A model generated the notes under the pieces. That model saw nothing but the letters and a program-made list of their open reading frames with translations. It did no database searches and had not been told where the DNA came from. The position numbers were made by a program, and so were the translations under genes. Shown here in pieces: positions 44,389 through 53,243 of a stretch of 64,000 nt of DNA (its first letter is position 1; each line of letters starts with the position of its first letter). The stretch comes from JBNKHG01 sp050290225. Lineage in GTDB: Bacteria; Pseudomonadota; Gammaproteobacteria; Pseudomonadales; Cellvibrionaceae. The stretch is from assembly GCA_050290225.1 (NCBI GenBank), contig JBNKHG010000068.1, positions 1-64,000 of the forward strand, given 5' to 3'.

Positions 44389-46086
44389 ATGGAAGAGTAT
44401 TTTTTTGAAGCATTGCTGGCCATTCTTTGTACGTCTCTGGTGGCCACTGTTGTGTTCCAGCGTTTGCAGTTGTCGAGCATTATTGCTTACCTGATTGCCG
44501 GTGCGGTGATTGGTCCCCATGTTATCGGTTGGGTCGAGTCGCCCGAGGAGTTTGCCTTTCTCGCCGAGTTCGGGGTGGTGTTCCTGTTGTTTTCCCTGGG
44601 GCTCGAATTTTCCCTGGAAAAGCTGGTCGCCTTGCGCAGTCTGGTGTTCGGGCTCGGTGGTATCCAGGTGCTGGTTTGCAGCCTGGTGTTTGGAACGGCT
44701 GTTTGGCTGTGGGGTAGCACTCCGGCCGCGGCGGTGCTGATTGCCGGGGCCCTGGCGTTGTCGTCCACCGCCATCGTCACCAAGGAGCTGTCGACTTTGC
44801 ACCAGGTGCAGAGCCGCCAGGGCCAGTTGTCGATCGGTGTGTTGTTGTTTCAGGATCTGGCCGCGGTGGTGTTCCTGATTATGGTGCCGGTGTTGGGCGG
44901 GCAGACCGACGTTCCCCTGTGGCGGTCCCTAATCGAAGCGCTGGCAAAAGGGGGAGTGCTGGTCGTTGTGCTGTTGAGTGTCGGCAAGTGGGTTTTGCCC
45001 CATTTTTACCGGGAGGTGGCCAAGGGGCGATCGGAAGAGATTTTTCTGCTGAGCACGCTGGTGATTGTGTTGCTGGCGGCCTGGGTGACCCACCATTTTG
45101 GACTCTCTATGGCTCTCGGCGGCTTTGTCATCGGCATGATGCTGGGGGAGAGCCACTACCGGCACCAGATTAACAGTGATATTCGCGCCTTCAAGGACAT
45201 TTTGCTGGGGCTGTTTTTCGTCACCATTGGTATGTCTATAGAGGTGCACCTGTTGTGGGATTACTGGCCGCGCCTGCTGCTGTTCACCCTGGGACTGATC
45301 ACCATCAAGTTTGTGTTGATCTCTGTCCTGGTGCGTGTGATGGGTGAGAGTCAAGCCACGGCCCTGAGGACGGGCCTCAACCTGGCGCAGGCCGGCGAGT
45401 TCGGTCTGGCTCTGTTGGCCCTGGGGGTGATGCACCGGCTACTGCCCGGAGACCAGACGTCATTTATCCTGCTGTTGTCGGTTTTTTCCATGGCGGCCAG
45501 TCCGCTGCTGATTCGTCACGCCGACAAGCTCAACCGGTGGTTGCCTCGCTGGCTGGGTGGCGGTGCCATGGAGGGGTTCGAATTCGAAGTCAGCCTGCCG
45601 GCAGGGGAGCATGTGATTATCGGTGGTTTCGGTCGGGTGGGGCAGACTGTGGCGCGTTTGCTGGAAGCCAATGGCATAGACTATGTCGCCATTGACCAGA
45701 GTATAGACCTGGTCAGCCAGCAACGGACTCTGGAGCACAATGTGATATACGGCGATTGCACCAATATGGATATTCTCCGTGGCTGTCATATTGAAACAGC
45801 AAAAATGGCGATCCTGACTTTTCGTTCCATCGAGCTGGCCAAGGACTGTATCGCCTATATTCGCGCCGTGGGAATTCGCATTCCCATTATTGTACGTTGC
45901 CATCAGCACGGTGATTATGCCGAGCTGGTGTCACTGGGGGCTGACCATGTGGTACCGGAGATGCTTGAGGCAAGCCTGGCGGTTGGTGCACAGGTGCTGG
46001 AATTGCTCAATATAGATGAAGCCCTTATCGAGCGGCAGATCGATGTTGAGCGGGAAGGGCAGCTCAATACCGGCGTAATGGACTAA
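44389..46086 (+). CDS. CPA2-family cation/proton antiporter with RCK domain (KefB-like), 565 aa
   Basis: Inner-membrane monovalent cation:proton antiporter. About twelve membrane segments in residues 1-385 (LIAGAVIGPHVIG, FLLFSLGLEFSLEKL, LSSTAIVTKEL, LFQDLAAVVFLI). A C-terminal TrkA-N/RCK domain follows (about 400-540; VIIGGFGRVGQTVARLLEAN, then DCTNMDILRG). It resembles KefB/KefC/YbaL; no KefF/KefG partner adjoins. Its stop codon overlaps the stop of the convergent diguanylate cyclase gene. Confidence 0.9.
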   Translation: MEEYFFEALLAILCTSLVATVVFQRLQLSSIIAYLIAGAVIGPHVIGWVESPEEFAFLAEFGVVFLLFSLGLEFSLEKLVALRSLVFGLGGIQVLVCSLVFGTAVWLWGSTPAAAVLIAGALALSSTAIVTKELSTLHQVQSRQGQLSIGVLLFQDLAAVVFLIMVPVLGGQTDVPLWRSLIEALAKGGVLVVVLLSVGKWVLPHFYREVAKGRSEEIFLLSTLVIVLLAAWVTHHFGLSMALGGFVIGMMLGESHYRHQINSDIRAFKDILLGLFFVTIGMSIEVHLLWDYWPRLLLFTLGLITIKFVLISVLVRVMGESQATALRTGLNLAQAGEFGLALLALGVMHRLLPGDQTSFILLLSVFSMAASPLLIRHADKLNRWLPRWLGGGAMEGFEFEVSLPAGEHVIIGGFGRVGQTVARLLEANGIDYVAIDQSIDLVSQQRTLEHNVIYGDCTNMDILRGCHIETAKMAILTFRSIELAKDCIAYIRAVGIRIPIIVRCHQHGDYAELVSLGADHVVPEMLEASLAVGAQVLELLNIDEALIERQIDVEREGQLNTGVMD

Positions 46087-47132
46087 ATCGCCGGCTGCCG
46101 AATCGCTTTTTCGATGATCGATGCGCTGCCGCAGATCACTCGATTGCGTCCCTGTCCCTTGGCTTCGTAGAGCGCCTCGTCCGCACGGATCTTCAGGGTT
46201 TTGGCGTCTTCACCCGCTTCCGCCCGGGCGATGCCGATAGAGACGGTAATCGAACCTATCGGCTTGCCAGTCTCTTTTTGCTGGATGCGCGTTCCCGATA
46301 CGGCCAGGCGGATCTCTTCGGCCAACTCGACGGCCTGCGCCTCGTCGCCGTCGAAAATAACCGCAAATTCCTCACCACCGTAGCGCATTGGCAGCACGCC
46401 TTCGGCCTGTTTCCCCTTGAGGATCTGGCCCACGCGTTCCAGGACTTTGTCGCCCATCACATGGCCGTAGGTATCGTTGCACTGCTTGAAGTGATCCAGG
46501 TCGAGCAGGATCAGGCAGGTGGGGGATTCGAGGTTGGCCAGTGCGTCGTTGATTGCCTGGTCAAAAGCGCGACGGTTGCCGATTTTTGTGAGCTGATCAA
46601 GCAGGGCGTCTTTCCTGCTGACATGGAGTTGCGCTTTGAGTTCTTCGATTTCCGCCTTGGCCTTTTCCAGCTCACCGGTAAACGCCTTGCTGGCATCCTC
46701 CACAGCACTGGTGTCCTCAAGCAATTTTGCGAGAATTGACTGTATCTCCTGTTGATCGCTGGTGTTGTCCAACAGGGACATGGAGTTCTGCAACGAGTCG
46801 CCGTAATCGCGGGTACCGTCTTCGATTTGATTGACCGCCCCAAACAGTTGGGTCAACAGTCCTGCCAACGCATTTTGCGCACCGGGGTCCTTGGGCAGGT
46901 GATGCTTGATAAAGTAGTCAAAAAAAAGCGCTTCGCTTTTTTTATAGTCATAACTGCCTTTCGCGGGAAACTGTTCCAGCAGCTCGCGGCTCAGTTCGGG
47001 ATTATCCTGTTTGGCGTGAACATACCATAGCGAATAGTTGTAGGGGGTCGGGGGGATGTCGCGTTCCACCATCAGTGGGATGGCTTTGCGGAGATAGATG
47101 GCAGAATCTTTTGCGCTCTCAGAAAACTTCAT
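46083..47132 (-). CDS. Cytosolic GGDEF diguanylate cyclase, 349 aa
   Basis: Soluble protein with a helical N-terminal sensory part (about 1-165; LMVERDIPPTPYNYSLWYVH is characteristic of a Pseudomonas-type group) and a coiled segment (150-178), followed by a GGDEF domain whose active site is RYGGEEFAVIF. LDHFKQCNDTYGH is intact, so it should synthesise c-di-GMP. I see no RxxD inhibitory site immediately before the active site. Convergent with the antiporter, stop codons overlapping. Confidence 0.9.
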   Translation of the reverse strand: MKFSESAKDSAIYLRKAIPLMVERDIPPTPYNYSLWYVHAKQDNPELSRELLEQFPAKGSYDYKKSEALFFDYFIKHHLPKDPGAQNALAGLLTQLFGAVNQIEDGTRDYGDSLQNSMSLLDNTSDQQEIQSILAKLLEDTSAVEDASKAFTGELEKAKAEIEELKAQLHVSRKDALLDQLTKIGNRRAFDQAINDALANLESPTCLILLDLDHFKQCNDTYGHVMGDKVLERVGQILKGKQAEGVLPMRYGGEEFAVIFDGDEAQAVELAEEIRLAVSGTRIQQKETGKPIGSITVSIGIARAEAGEDAKTLKIRADEALYEAKGQGRNRVICGSASIIEKAIRQPAI

Positions 47133-47264
47133 ACAGATGTCCCCCAGTGTCCGTGTTGGTGACCTGAGTTCCCTGGCACCAAAATCGGCGCAATCATACG
47201 TGATTTGATGGACATAATGAAGAAAATTGCGGCAATTCCTGGCGCGAAATCCAACATTTCAGCT

Positions 47265-48236
47265 TTAAATTTCTCCAACTTTCTCGTAAGCGGCCATTAA
47301 CTTTTCCATAAACAGCGACAGCACAGGGTTTTGTCGCCGGGTGCTGCGGGTCATGGCGGCGATCTCCACTTCATAGTATTTTTCTTCCGGCATTAACGCT
47401 CGCAACTCCCCACGCTCGAGCCAGGGTTGGGCATAGTGGCTGGGAAAAAAGCCGATATACCGGCCCGTGTTCAGCAGCGCCATGCGCACTTCGAAAATAT
47501 ATGCCGTGGCTGAGCGATTTAATCCCGCCATGGCCCGGCTGGCCTGACTGGAAGTTTGTAAACCCAGATGGATAAAGGGGCTCGCGTGCACCTGTTCCCG
47601 TGTCAGCTCTTCAGCGGGGACGGCAAACAGCGGGTGGCTCCTGTGGCAATAGAGAAAATAATTTTCCCTATAAAGCGGTTGGTAGGCGATGCTGGACAGG
47701 TCCCGGTGCCAGGGTGCAAAACCGATGTCGGCGCGCCCGTCGATCAGGGCCCGTTCGATCTCAGCCATGGTGTTGGTGCTGACGTTGAGGTAGACCTCGG
47801 GCGCGGCCTCCGTGAACTCCCGCAGGGCATCGCTAAGTCTACAGCGGGGGTCGGTAACGATGGCATCACTGCAGATAATGTGGAGCTCGCCGGTCAGCTG
47901 TTGGTGCAGTGTATTGACCTGACTGCGGAAACTCTCTAACGAGGAAAATAACTGCAGTGCGGATTCATACACAAAGCGACCTTCGTCGGTGAGTGAAAAA
48001 CCACTGCGACCGCGATTGCAGAGCTTGATGCCCAGACGCGATTCCAGGTCCGCCATATGGGTACTGATAGTGGAGCGGGCGATATTCAGTTCCGCCTCGG
48101 CCGCACTGAAGCCGCCGCATTCAACCACTGCCTGGTAGATACGTAGCAGGCGGATGTCGACATCGTTGATTTTGCGTTGCAGTGGCATAGGTTGCGCCCT
48201 GAGTTGGTGTTTGCCCCGGGGTGTTTTAGCGGGCAT
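47265..48236 (-). CDS. LysR-family transcriptional regulator, 323 aa
   Basis: N-terminal winged HTH begins with DVDIRLLRIYQAVVECGGFS and AEAELNIARSTISTHMADLE, followed by the substrate-binding domain to the C terminus (GELHIICSDAIV; ALIDGRADIGFAPWHRD). The ATG at 48236 is used; ATG 48188 or TTG 48263 are possible. It is divergent from the shikimate-kinase-like gene. A palindrome ATTTATACGTAAAT at 48271-48284 in the gap could be its binding site. Target genes unknown. Confidence 0.88.
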   Translation of the reverse strand: MPAKTPRGKHQLRAQPMPLQRKINDVDIRLLRIYQAVVECGGFSAAEAELNIARSTISTHMADLESRLGIKLCNRGRSGFSLTDEGRFVYESALQLFSSLESFRSQVNTLHQQLTGELHIICSDAIVTDPRCRLSDALREFTEAAPEVYLNVSTNTMAEIERALIDGRADIGFAPWHRDLSSIAYQPLYRENYFLYCHRSHPLFAVPAEELTREQVHASPFIHLGLQTSSQASRAMAGLNRSATAYIFEVRMALLNTGRYIGFFPSHYAQPWLERGELRALMPEEKYYEVEIAAMTRSTRRQNPVLSLFMEKLMAAYEKVGEI

Positions 48237-48270
48237 CTTAGAACTCTCGTTGGAAATCCTCAAACAATAT

Positions 48271-48284
48271 ATTTATACGTAAAT
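48271..48284. promoter_or_regulatory. Short palindrome in LysR intergenic region
   Basis: ATTTA-TACG-TAAAT, of the T-N11-A form bound by LysR-type regulators, 35 bases from the LysR start codon and 107 bases before the divergent kinase-like gene. Confidence 0.35.
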
Positions 48285-48390
48285 AAAATTAGAACAATTA
48301 AGGGGGCGCATTTCAGCCCTCTTGGTCCTCTGGCATAATGCCAGACCCTCAATGCCGGTGGGCGCTGAGGGCAAACAGAGGAGAAAGCGG

Positions 48391-48891
48391 GTGGCGACTG
48401 TACAAAGTGTGGTTCTGGTGGGGATGCCCGGGGCGGGGAAAAGTACGCTGGGGGTGTTGCTGGCCAAGGAAACCGCGCGGGATTTTATCGATACTGATGT
48501 ACTGATTCAGGTGCGTGAAGGGCAGACCCTGCAGCAGATTATCGACAGCAGTGATTACCTCAGCCTGCGTCGCATCGAGGAGGAGGTGCTGCTGTCGGTG
48601 GATTTGACCCACCATATCATCGCCACCGGCGGTAGTGCCATCTACAGTGACAAAGGGATGACCAAGTTAAAAACGCTGGGCCCTGTCGTATTTCTGGATG
48701 TCAGCCTTGAGGAGTTGCGTCGTCGCATCCACAATTACGAAAATCGCGGTATCGCCCGACGTCCGGATCAGTCGTTTGAGGAGCTGTTTGCCGAGCGCAA
48801 TGCCCTCTACCGCCACTATGCCGATATCGTAATTGCGTGCGACGGTAAGCGTCAGGAAGACATTATCGACGAACTGCTGGCGCAGCTATAG
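48391..48891 (+). CDS. Shikimate-kinase-like P-loop protein, 166 aa
   Basis: P-loop kinase of the shikimate kinase family: Walker A GMPGAGKSTLG, DTDVLIQVREGQTLQQII (the DxD shikimate/Mg site), IATGGSAIY in place of the usual GGG, and RGIARRPDQ in the lid region. The GTG at 48391, after GAGGAGAAAG, is the likely start; an ATG 13 codons upstream is the alternative. The GGS and lid differences mean it may act on another substrate than shikimate. It is convergent with the Hfq-like gene, seven bases apart. Confidence 0.78.
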   Translation: MATVQSVVLVGMPGAGKSTLGVLLAKETARDFIDTDVLIQVREGQTLQQIIDSSDYLSLRRIEEEVLLSVDLTHHIIATGGSAIYSDKGMTKLKTLGPVVFLDVSLEELRRRIHNYENRGIARRPDQSFEELFAERNALYRHYADIVIACDGKRQEDIIDELLAQL

Positions 48892-48898
48892 CGTTGAT

Positions 48899-49138
48899 TT
48901 ATTCTGTGGCGTGGCGATAGTCGATCTGTTTTTCCGGCTGGATGGTGGAGATCACATGTTTGTAGACCATTTGCGAACCGGCGCCGGAGGCAAGGGTGAG
49001 CATATGCATGTCAAAGGCTTCGATGGTGCCTTTCAGGCGGATTCCGCTCACTAGAAATACACTCACTGGTGTTTTGGTTTGGCACAATGCCTGTAAAAAG
49101 CTGTCTTGGAGGGGCGGTTTTTTGGCAGGAACTTTCAT
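48899..49138 (-). CDS. Divergent Hfq-like (Sm fold) RNA-binding protein, 79 aa
   Basis: Clear Hfq homologue: LQDSFLQAL, PVSVFLVSGIRLKGTIEAFD (Sm1) and QMVYKHVISTIQP (Sm2, with the proximal-face YKH). Proximal-face residues (LQD, FD, YKH) are kept, but the rim Arg patch (RRER in E. coli Hfq) is replaced by CQTK and the distal Tyr25 by Phe. It does not sit beside miaA/hflX as the usual hfq does, so I take it as a second Hfq-like protein. ATG 49138 is preferred over TTG 49150. Confidence 0.82.
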   Translation of the reverse strand: MKVPAKKPPLQDSFLQALCQTKTPVSVFLVSGIRLKGTIEAFDMHMLTLASGAGSQMVYKHVISTIQPEKQIDYRHATE

Positions 49139-49352
49139 AGCCGGGTACAACCTTATCTTATTTGTCTTATTCTCAATGACGCATGGGAGTTTTCAATCAC
49201 GCATGCGGGGCGTGCGCCCTATTTTGACTGTTTTGTTGGGTCCGCAGTGGTTGGCGGCCGTCGTTAGCTCCTAGTATGGCGTCTTTGCGGGACGCATGCC
49301 ACCGAATTCGCGTATTATGCCCCTACTTACGGTTGAATGTGGGAGTGTCTTG

Positions 49353-52007
49353 ATGATCACAGACAATGAATTACCCCTGCGAGACAATGTGCGCCTGCTG
49401 GGTGAGGTATTGGGCGATACGGTACGGGAACAGGTGGGGGAGGATGTCTATCTCAAGGTAGAAGAGATCCGAAACCTGGCCAAAGAAGTCGATCAAAGCG
49501 GCGACTGGCGACCCCTGCTGGCGGTAATGAACAGTCTTGAAGATCGTCAACTGGTGCCGGTGGCCCGGGCTTTTAACCATTTTCTTAATTACGCCAACAT
49601 TGCCGAGCAGCACCACCGGGTGCGCCGCCGTCGCAGCCGCGAAAGCGATATCAGCGCCCACGCGCAGCCGGGCACCCTGGCAGAGCTGATTCCGCGTTTG
49701 CTGGAGCACAATTGTTCTCCGGACGCCATCTACCAGGCGGTGACCGGCATGGGGGTGGAGTTAGTGCTCACCGCGCACCCAACCGAAGTCACTCGTCGTA
49801 CCCTGTTGCGCAAGCACCACGAAATCGCTTACATCCTGAATCAACTGGACAACGACAGCCTCACGCCCCGGGAGCGGGACGCACAGTTGAACCGGCTGCG
49901 CCGGCGCGTTATCGCCGCCTGGCACACCGACGAGATACGCCGTCACCAGCCGACTCCGGTAGATGAGGCCAAGTGGGGATTCGCCGCTATTGAATCTCCG
50001 CTGTGGACGGCCCTGCCGGAGTTTCTGCGGCAGTTGGATAAGCAGTTGCTGGAACATACGGGGAGTAGGCTTCCCCTGGATGCCACGCCCCTGCGCTTTG
50101 CCTCCTGGATGGGCGGAGACCGGGACGGTAATCCCAATGTCACTGCCGAGGTGACCGAAGAGGTGTTGTTACTGGCGCGATGGGAGGCAGCCCATTTGTT
50201 GGCTTCGGATATTCACGAGCTGCGTGAGGACCTGTCGATGGAGGAGTGCAACCAGGCACTGCGCGACAGGATTGGCCTGCACCGGGAGCCCTACCGCGAA
50301 CTGTTGCGGGAGGTGCGTACACGCCTGCGCAATACCTGTGCCTGGGCTGAGGCCAGGCTTGACGGCGAAGAGTTCCATGGGCCGATCTACCGCGAAGACA
50401 GCGAGTTGCTGGAACCCCTGCAGCTGATCTACCAATCCCTGAACGACTGCGGCATGGAGGAGATCGCCGAAGGCAGCCTCACCGACATTATCCGCCGGGT
50501 GGCCTGTTTTGGCCTGACGCTGTTGCGGCTGGATATTCGTCAGGAGTCCACCCGCCACAGCGACGTGATCAACGAAATCACCGAATACCTGCAATTGGGC
50601 AGTTACAACGATTGGTCGGAAAAGGAGAAGCAGGCATTCCTGCTGACCGAGTTACAAAACCGTCGCCCCCTGATTCCGGATGACTTTCCCGCCTCCGACG
50701 AGGCCGCGGAAGTGCTGCGTACCTTCAAGGTTCTGGCCCGGCAGCCGGCCTCGGCCCTGGGTGCCTATATTATTTCCATGGCCACACACCCGTCCGATGT
50801 ACTCGCGGTGCGCCTGTTGCAGAAAGAGACCGGCTGTCGCCAGCCCCAGCGTATCGTGCCCCTGTTCGAAACCCTGGATGACCTGGAGGGAGCCGCCCGT
50901 ACCATTGACCGGTTGCTGTCGGTGGACTGGTACAAGGAGGATATTGGCGGGCAACAGGAGGTGATGATCGGCTATTCCGATTCCGCCAAGGACGCCGGCT
51001 TTTTTGCCGCATCCTGGGCCCAGTACCGGACTCAGGAAGCCTTGAATTCCGTCTGTGAAGGTCACGGTGTGCACCTGACCCTGTTCCACGGTCGCGGCGG
51101 TTCCGCCAGTCGCGGTGGTGGCCCGGCCCGGGAGGCGCTACTGTCGCAACCGCCGGGCACCATCAAGGGGTCCGTGCGTGTCACTGAGCAGGGTGAAATG
51201 ATCCAGTTTAAATTCGGCCTGCCTGAAATCGCCCAGGCAAATATCGAGCTCTACGCCTGCGGCTGCCTGGAGGCAACTCTTGCACCGCCACCCGCGCCGC
51301 AACCCCAATGGCGGGCGATGATGCAGACGCTCGCCGACGAGTCACTGAAACAATACCGCCGCATCGTGCACAGCGACTCGCGCTTTGTGCCTTACTTCCG
51401 CACTGTGACACCGGAGCAGGAGCTGCGCCGACTGGCCCTCGGCAGCCGCCCCGCCAAGCGGCGGGTCAGCGGCGGCGTGGAGAGCTTGCGCGCAATCCCC
51501 TGGGTATTCGCCTGGACCCAGATGCGGCTGATGTTGCCGGCCTGGCTCGGTACCGGCCAGGCGCTGGCCACTCAGATCGAAAAAGGCCAGCTGGCCGCAC
51601 TCACGGAGATGGCCGGGCAATGGACCTTCTTCGGTATGTTGCTGGGCATGCAGGAGATGGTGTTGGCAAAGACCCAGGCCCCGGTGGCAGCCTACTACGA
51701 GCAGCGACTCTTGGACGACGAGTCACAGGCTTCTCTGGGGGCGGAACTGCGGGCCGGCGTGGAGCAGGCCAAATCGGTAGTGCAGCAGATCACCGGCAAG
51801 CCCCTGCTGGCCGACTTGCCCGTTCTGCAGCGCTCCATTGAGCTGCGCGATCCCTATGTCTACCCACTCAACATTACCCAGGTGGAGGTCATGCGGCGTC
51901 TGCGTCTCATCAAAGAGGGCGACGACCCCGATTTGCAACAATCGCTGGAGCAGGCACTGATGGTTTCTATTGGCGGTATCGCCGCCGGTCTGCGCAATAC
52001 CGGCTAG
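49353..52007 (+). CDS. ppc: Phosphoenolpyruvate carboxylase, 884 aa
   Basis: Anaplerotic enzyme making oxaloacetate from PEP and bicarbonate. Characteristic blocks: VLTAHPTEVTRRTLLRKH (catalytic His), ASWMGGDRDGNPNVT, GYSDSAKDAGF, the mobile loop FHGRGGSASRGGGPA and the C-terminal LRNTG essential for activity. Full family length. The ATG at 49353 begins family homology and has GGGAGTG upstream; an in-frame ATG at 49296 is rejected. An AraC regulator follows 11 bases after the stop. Confidence 0.97.
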   Translation: MITDNELPLRDNVRLLGEVLGDTVREQVGEDVYLKVEEIRNLAKEVDQSGDWRPLLAVMNSLEDRQLVPVARAFNHFLNYANIAEQHHRVRRRRSRESDISAHAQPGTLAELIPRLLEHNCSPDAIYQAVTGMGVELVLTAHPTEVTRRTLLRKHHEIAYILNQLDNDSLTPRERDAQLNRLRRRVIAAWHTDEIRRHQPTPVDEAKWGFAAIESPLWTALPEFLRQLDKQLLEHTGSRLPLDATPLRFASWMGGDRDGNPNVTAEVTEEVLLLARWEAAHLLASDIHELREDLSMEECNQALRDRIGLHREPYRELLREVRTRLRNTCAWAEARLDGEEFHGPIYREDSELLEPLQLIYQSLNDCGMEEIAEGSLTDIIRRVACFGLTLLRLDIRQESTRHSDVINEITEYLQLGSYNDWSEKEKQAFLLTELQNRRPLIPDDFPASDEAAEVLRTFKVLARQPASALGAYIISMATHPSDVLAVRLLQKETGCRQPQRIVPLFETLDDLEGAARTIDRLLSVDWYKEDIGGQQEVMIGYSDSAKDAGFFAASWAQYRTQEALNSVCEGHGVHLTLFHGRGGSASRGGGPAREALLSQPPGTIKGSVRVTEQGEMIQFKFGLPEIAQANIELYACGCLEATLAPPPAPQPQWRAMMQTLADESLKQYRRIVHSDSRFVPYFRTVTPEQELRRLALGSRPAKRRVSGGVESLRAIPWVFAWTQMRLMLPAWLGTGQALATQIEKGQLAALTEMAGQWTFFGMLLGMQEMVLAKTQAPVAAYYEQRLLDDESQASLGAELRAGVEQAKSVVQQITGKPLLADLPVLQRSIELRDPYVYPLNITQVEVMRRLRLIKEGDDPDLQQSLEQALMVSIGGIAAGLRNTG

Positions 52008-52018
52008 GGAGCTTGTGC

Positions 52019-53074
52019 ATGAGCGGTTCCCAACCGTTTGGCCCCCAGCCTTTTTGTGTCGCGGTCGGGGACCTGATGGAATTGATGGCCAGTTCCATCG
52101 AACAGGGGATGTCGGTCGCGGAGCTGCTGGCGGAACTGGATTTGCCGGCAAATTTGCTGGACGATCCCAAGGCTCTGATCGATATGGACGACTGTTGGCG
52201 ACTGATTGTCGCCAACCAGAACGCCATACACGAGGAGTCCCACCTGATGTCGACCCGGCCATTAAAGCGGGGTACGACGCGGGTGATTTTTTCCAGCCTC
52301 GGCCACTGCCAGAACCTGGAAGAGGGGCTGCGCACCCTGGCCGAGACCTACAATATCGTCCATGGTGGCGACTACAATTTCGTTCGCCGCCATGGCAATA
52401 CCCTAAGCTATGTGGTGGACGACCGCGATTTTCACTACCGGGTTAAACCCAGCGCTTTTGCCATCGAGTTTGCCCTGCTGAAAATCCACTGCGCCGTGTC
52501 TTTCCTGGCCGGGCGGCCTTTGCGGCTGGTGCGTATGGCGACCAAGCGCCAGCAACTGCCCGCCCATAATCACCATTTGAATTTATTCGACACCAGAGTC
52601 GTGGCCGGCAGTGACGTCTATGAGTTGGCCTATCTGGCTGAACAGGCTGAGATGCCTTTTCAGGTCGCGGACGAAATCGATATCGCAGGCAATATTTACG
52701 CCCACTATTTGTCCCTGTTGCAGAACCGGAGGCGGGATACCTGCGACGATGCTTTCGTGCAGCGTGTGGTGCACAAAATTGAGCAGGGCTCTGCGCAAAA
52801 GGGCACCCGTAACCAGGAGACTGTGGCCGCCGACATCGGTATGAGCGTGGCAACGTTGAGGCGCCGGTTGAGCGAGCAGGGCACCAGCTTTCGCCAGCTG
52901 CTGGACAAGGTCAACAGCGAGCAGGCCGTCAATGAACTCCACGAGCAGCTGCCGCCGGCGGATGTGGCGGAAAAACTGGGTTACAGTGACATACGCAGCT
53001 TCAAACGGGCCTTCAAACGCTGGTATGGCGTCTCGCCGGCGGCCTATGTCCGCCATCATCAGTTGTTGCGCTAG
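52019..53074 (+). CDS. AraC-family regulator (Arabinose_bd type), 351 aa
   Basis: Same architecture as the AraC regulator at 2.7 kb: a long N-terminal effector domain (about 20-215) and a C-terminal double HTH (VAADIGMSVATLRRRLSEQG; VAEKLGYSDIRSFKRAFKRW) ending in YGVSPAAYVR. The ATG at 52019 is chosen over TTG 52013. It starts 11 bases after ppc and may be read through from it; alanine dehydrogenase follows after 170 bases. Effector and targets are unknown. Confidence 0.87.
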   Translation: MSGSQPFGPQPFCVAVGDLMELMASSIEQGMSVAELLAELDLPANLLDDPKALIDMDDCWRLIVANQNAIHEESHLMSTRPLKRGTTRVIFSSLGHCQNLEEGLRTLAETYNIVHGGDYNFVRRHGNTLSYVVDDRDFHYRVKPSAFAIEFALLKIHCAVSFLAGRPLRLVRMATKRQQLPAHNHHLNLFDTRVVAGSDVYELAYLAEQAEMPFQVADEIDIAGNIYAHYLSLLQNRRRDTCDDAFVQRVVHKIEQGSAQKGTRNQETVAADIGMSVATLRRRLSEQGTSFRQLLDKVNSEQAVNELHEQLPPADVAEKLGYSDIRSFKRAFKRWYGVSPAAYVRHHQLLR

Positions 53075-53243
53075 CAGCGCCAGCGGCATTTCGCGGCGCA
53101 AATTGCAGAAGAAGCATTCCTGGCAGGAGGCAGCGCATGCGCTTTCGCTTTCGCAAATCTCTGCCCTGACTCCGAAACAGCACTGGCAGTACTACACTTG
53201 GGAATAGGCAGTCTGCCAATACCGGGAATGGGAAGCTAATAAC

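Noticed and set aside
46079..46086. Overlapping stop codons of the antiporter and diguanylate cyclase genes
   Set aside because: Convergent overlaps of a few bases are common and need no special explanation.
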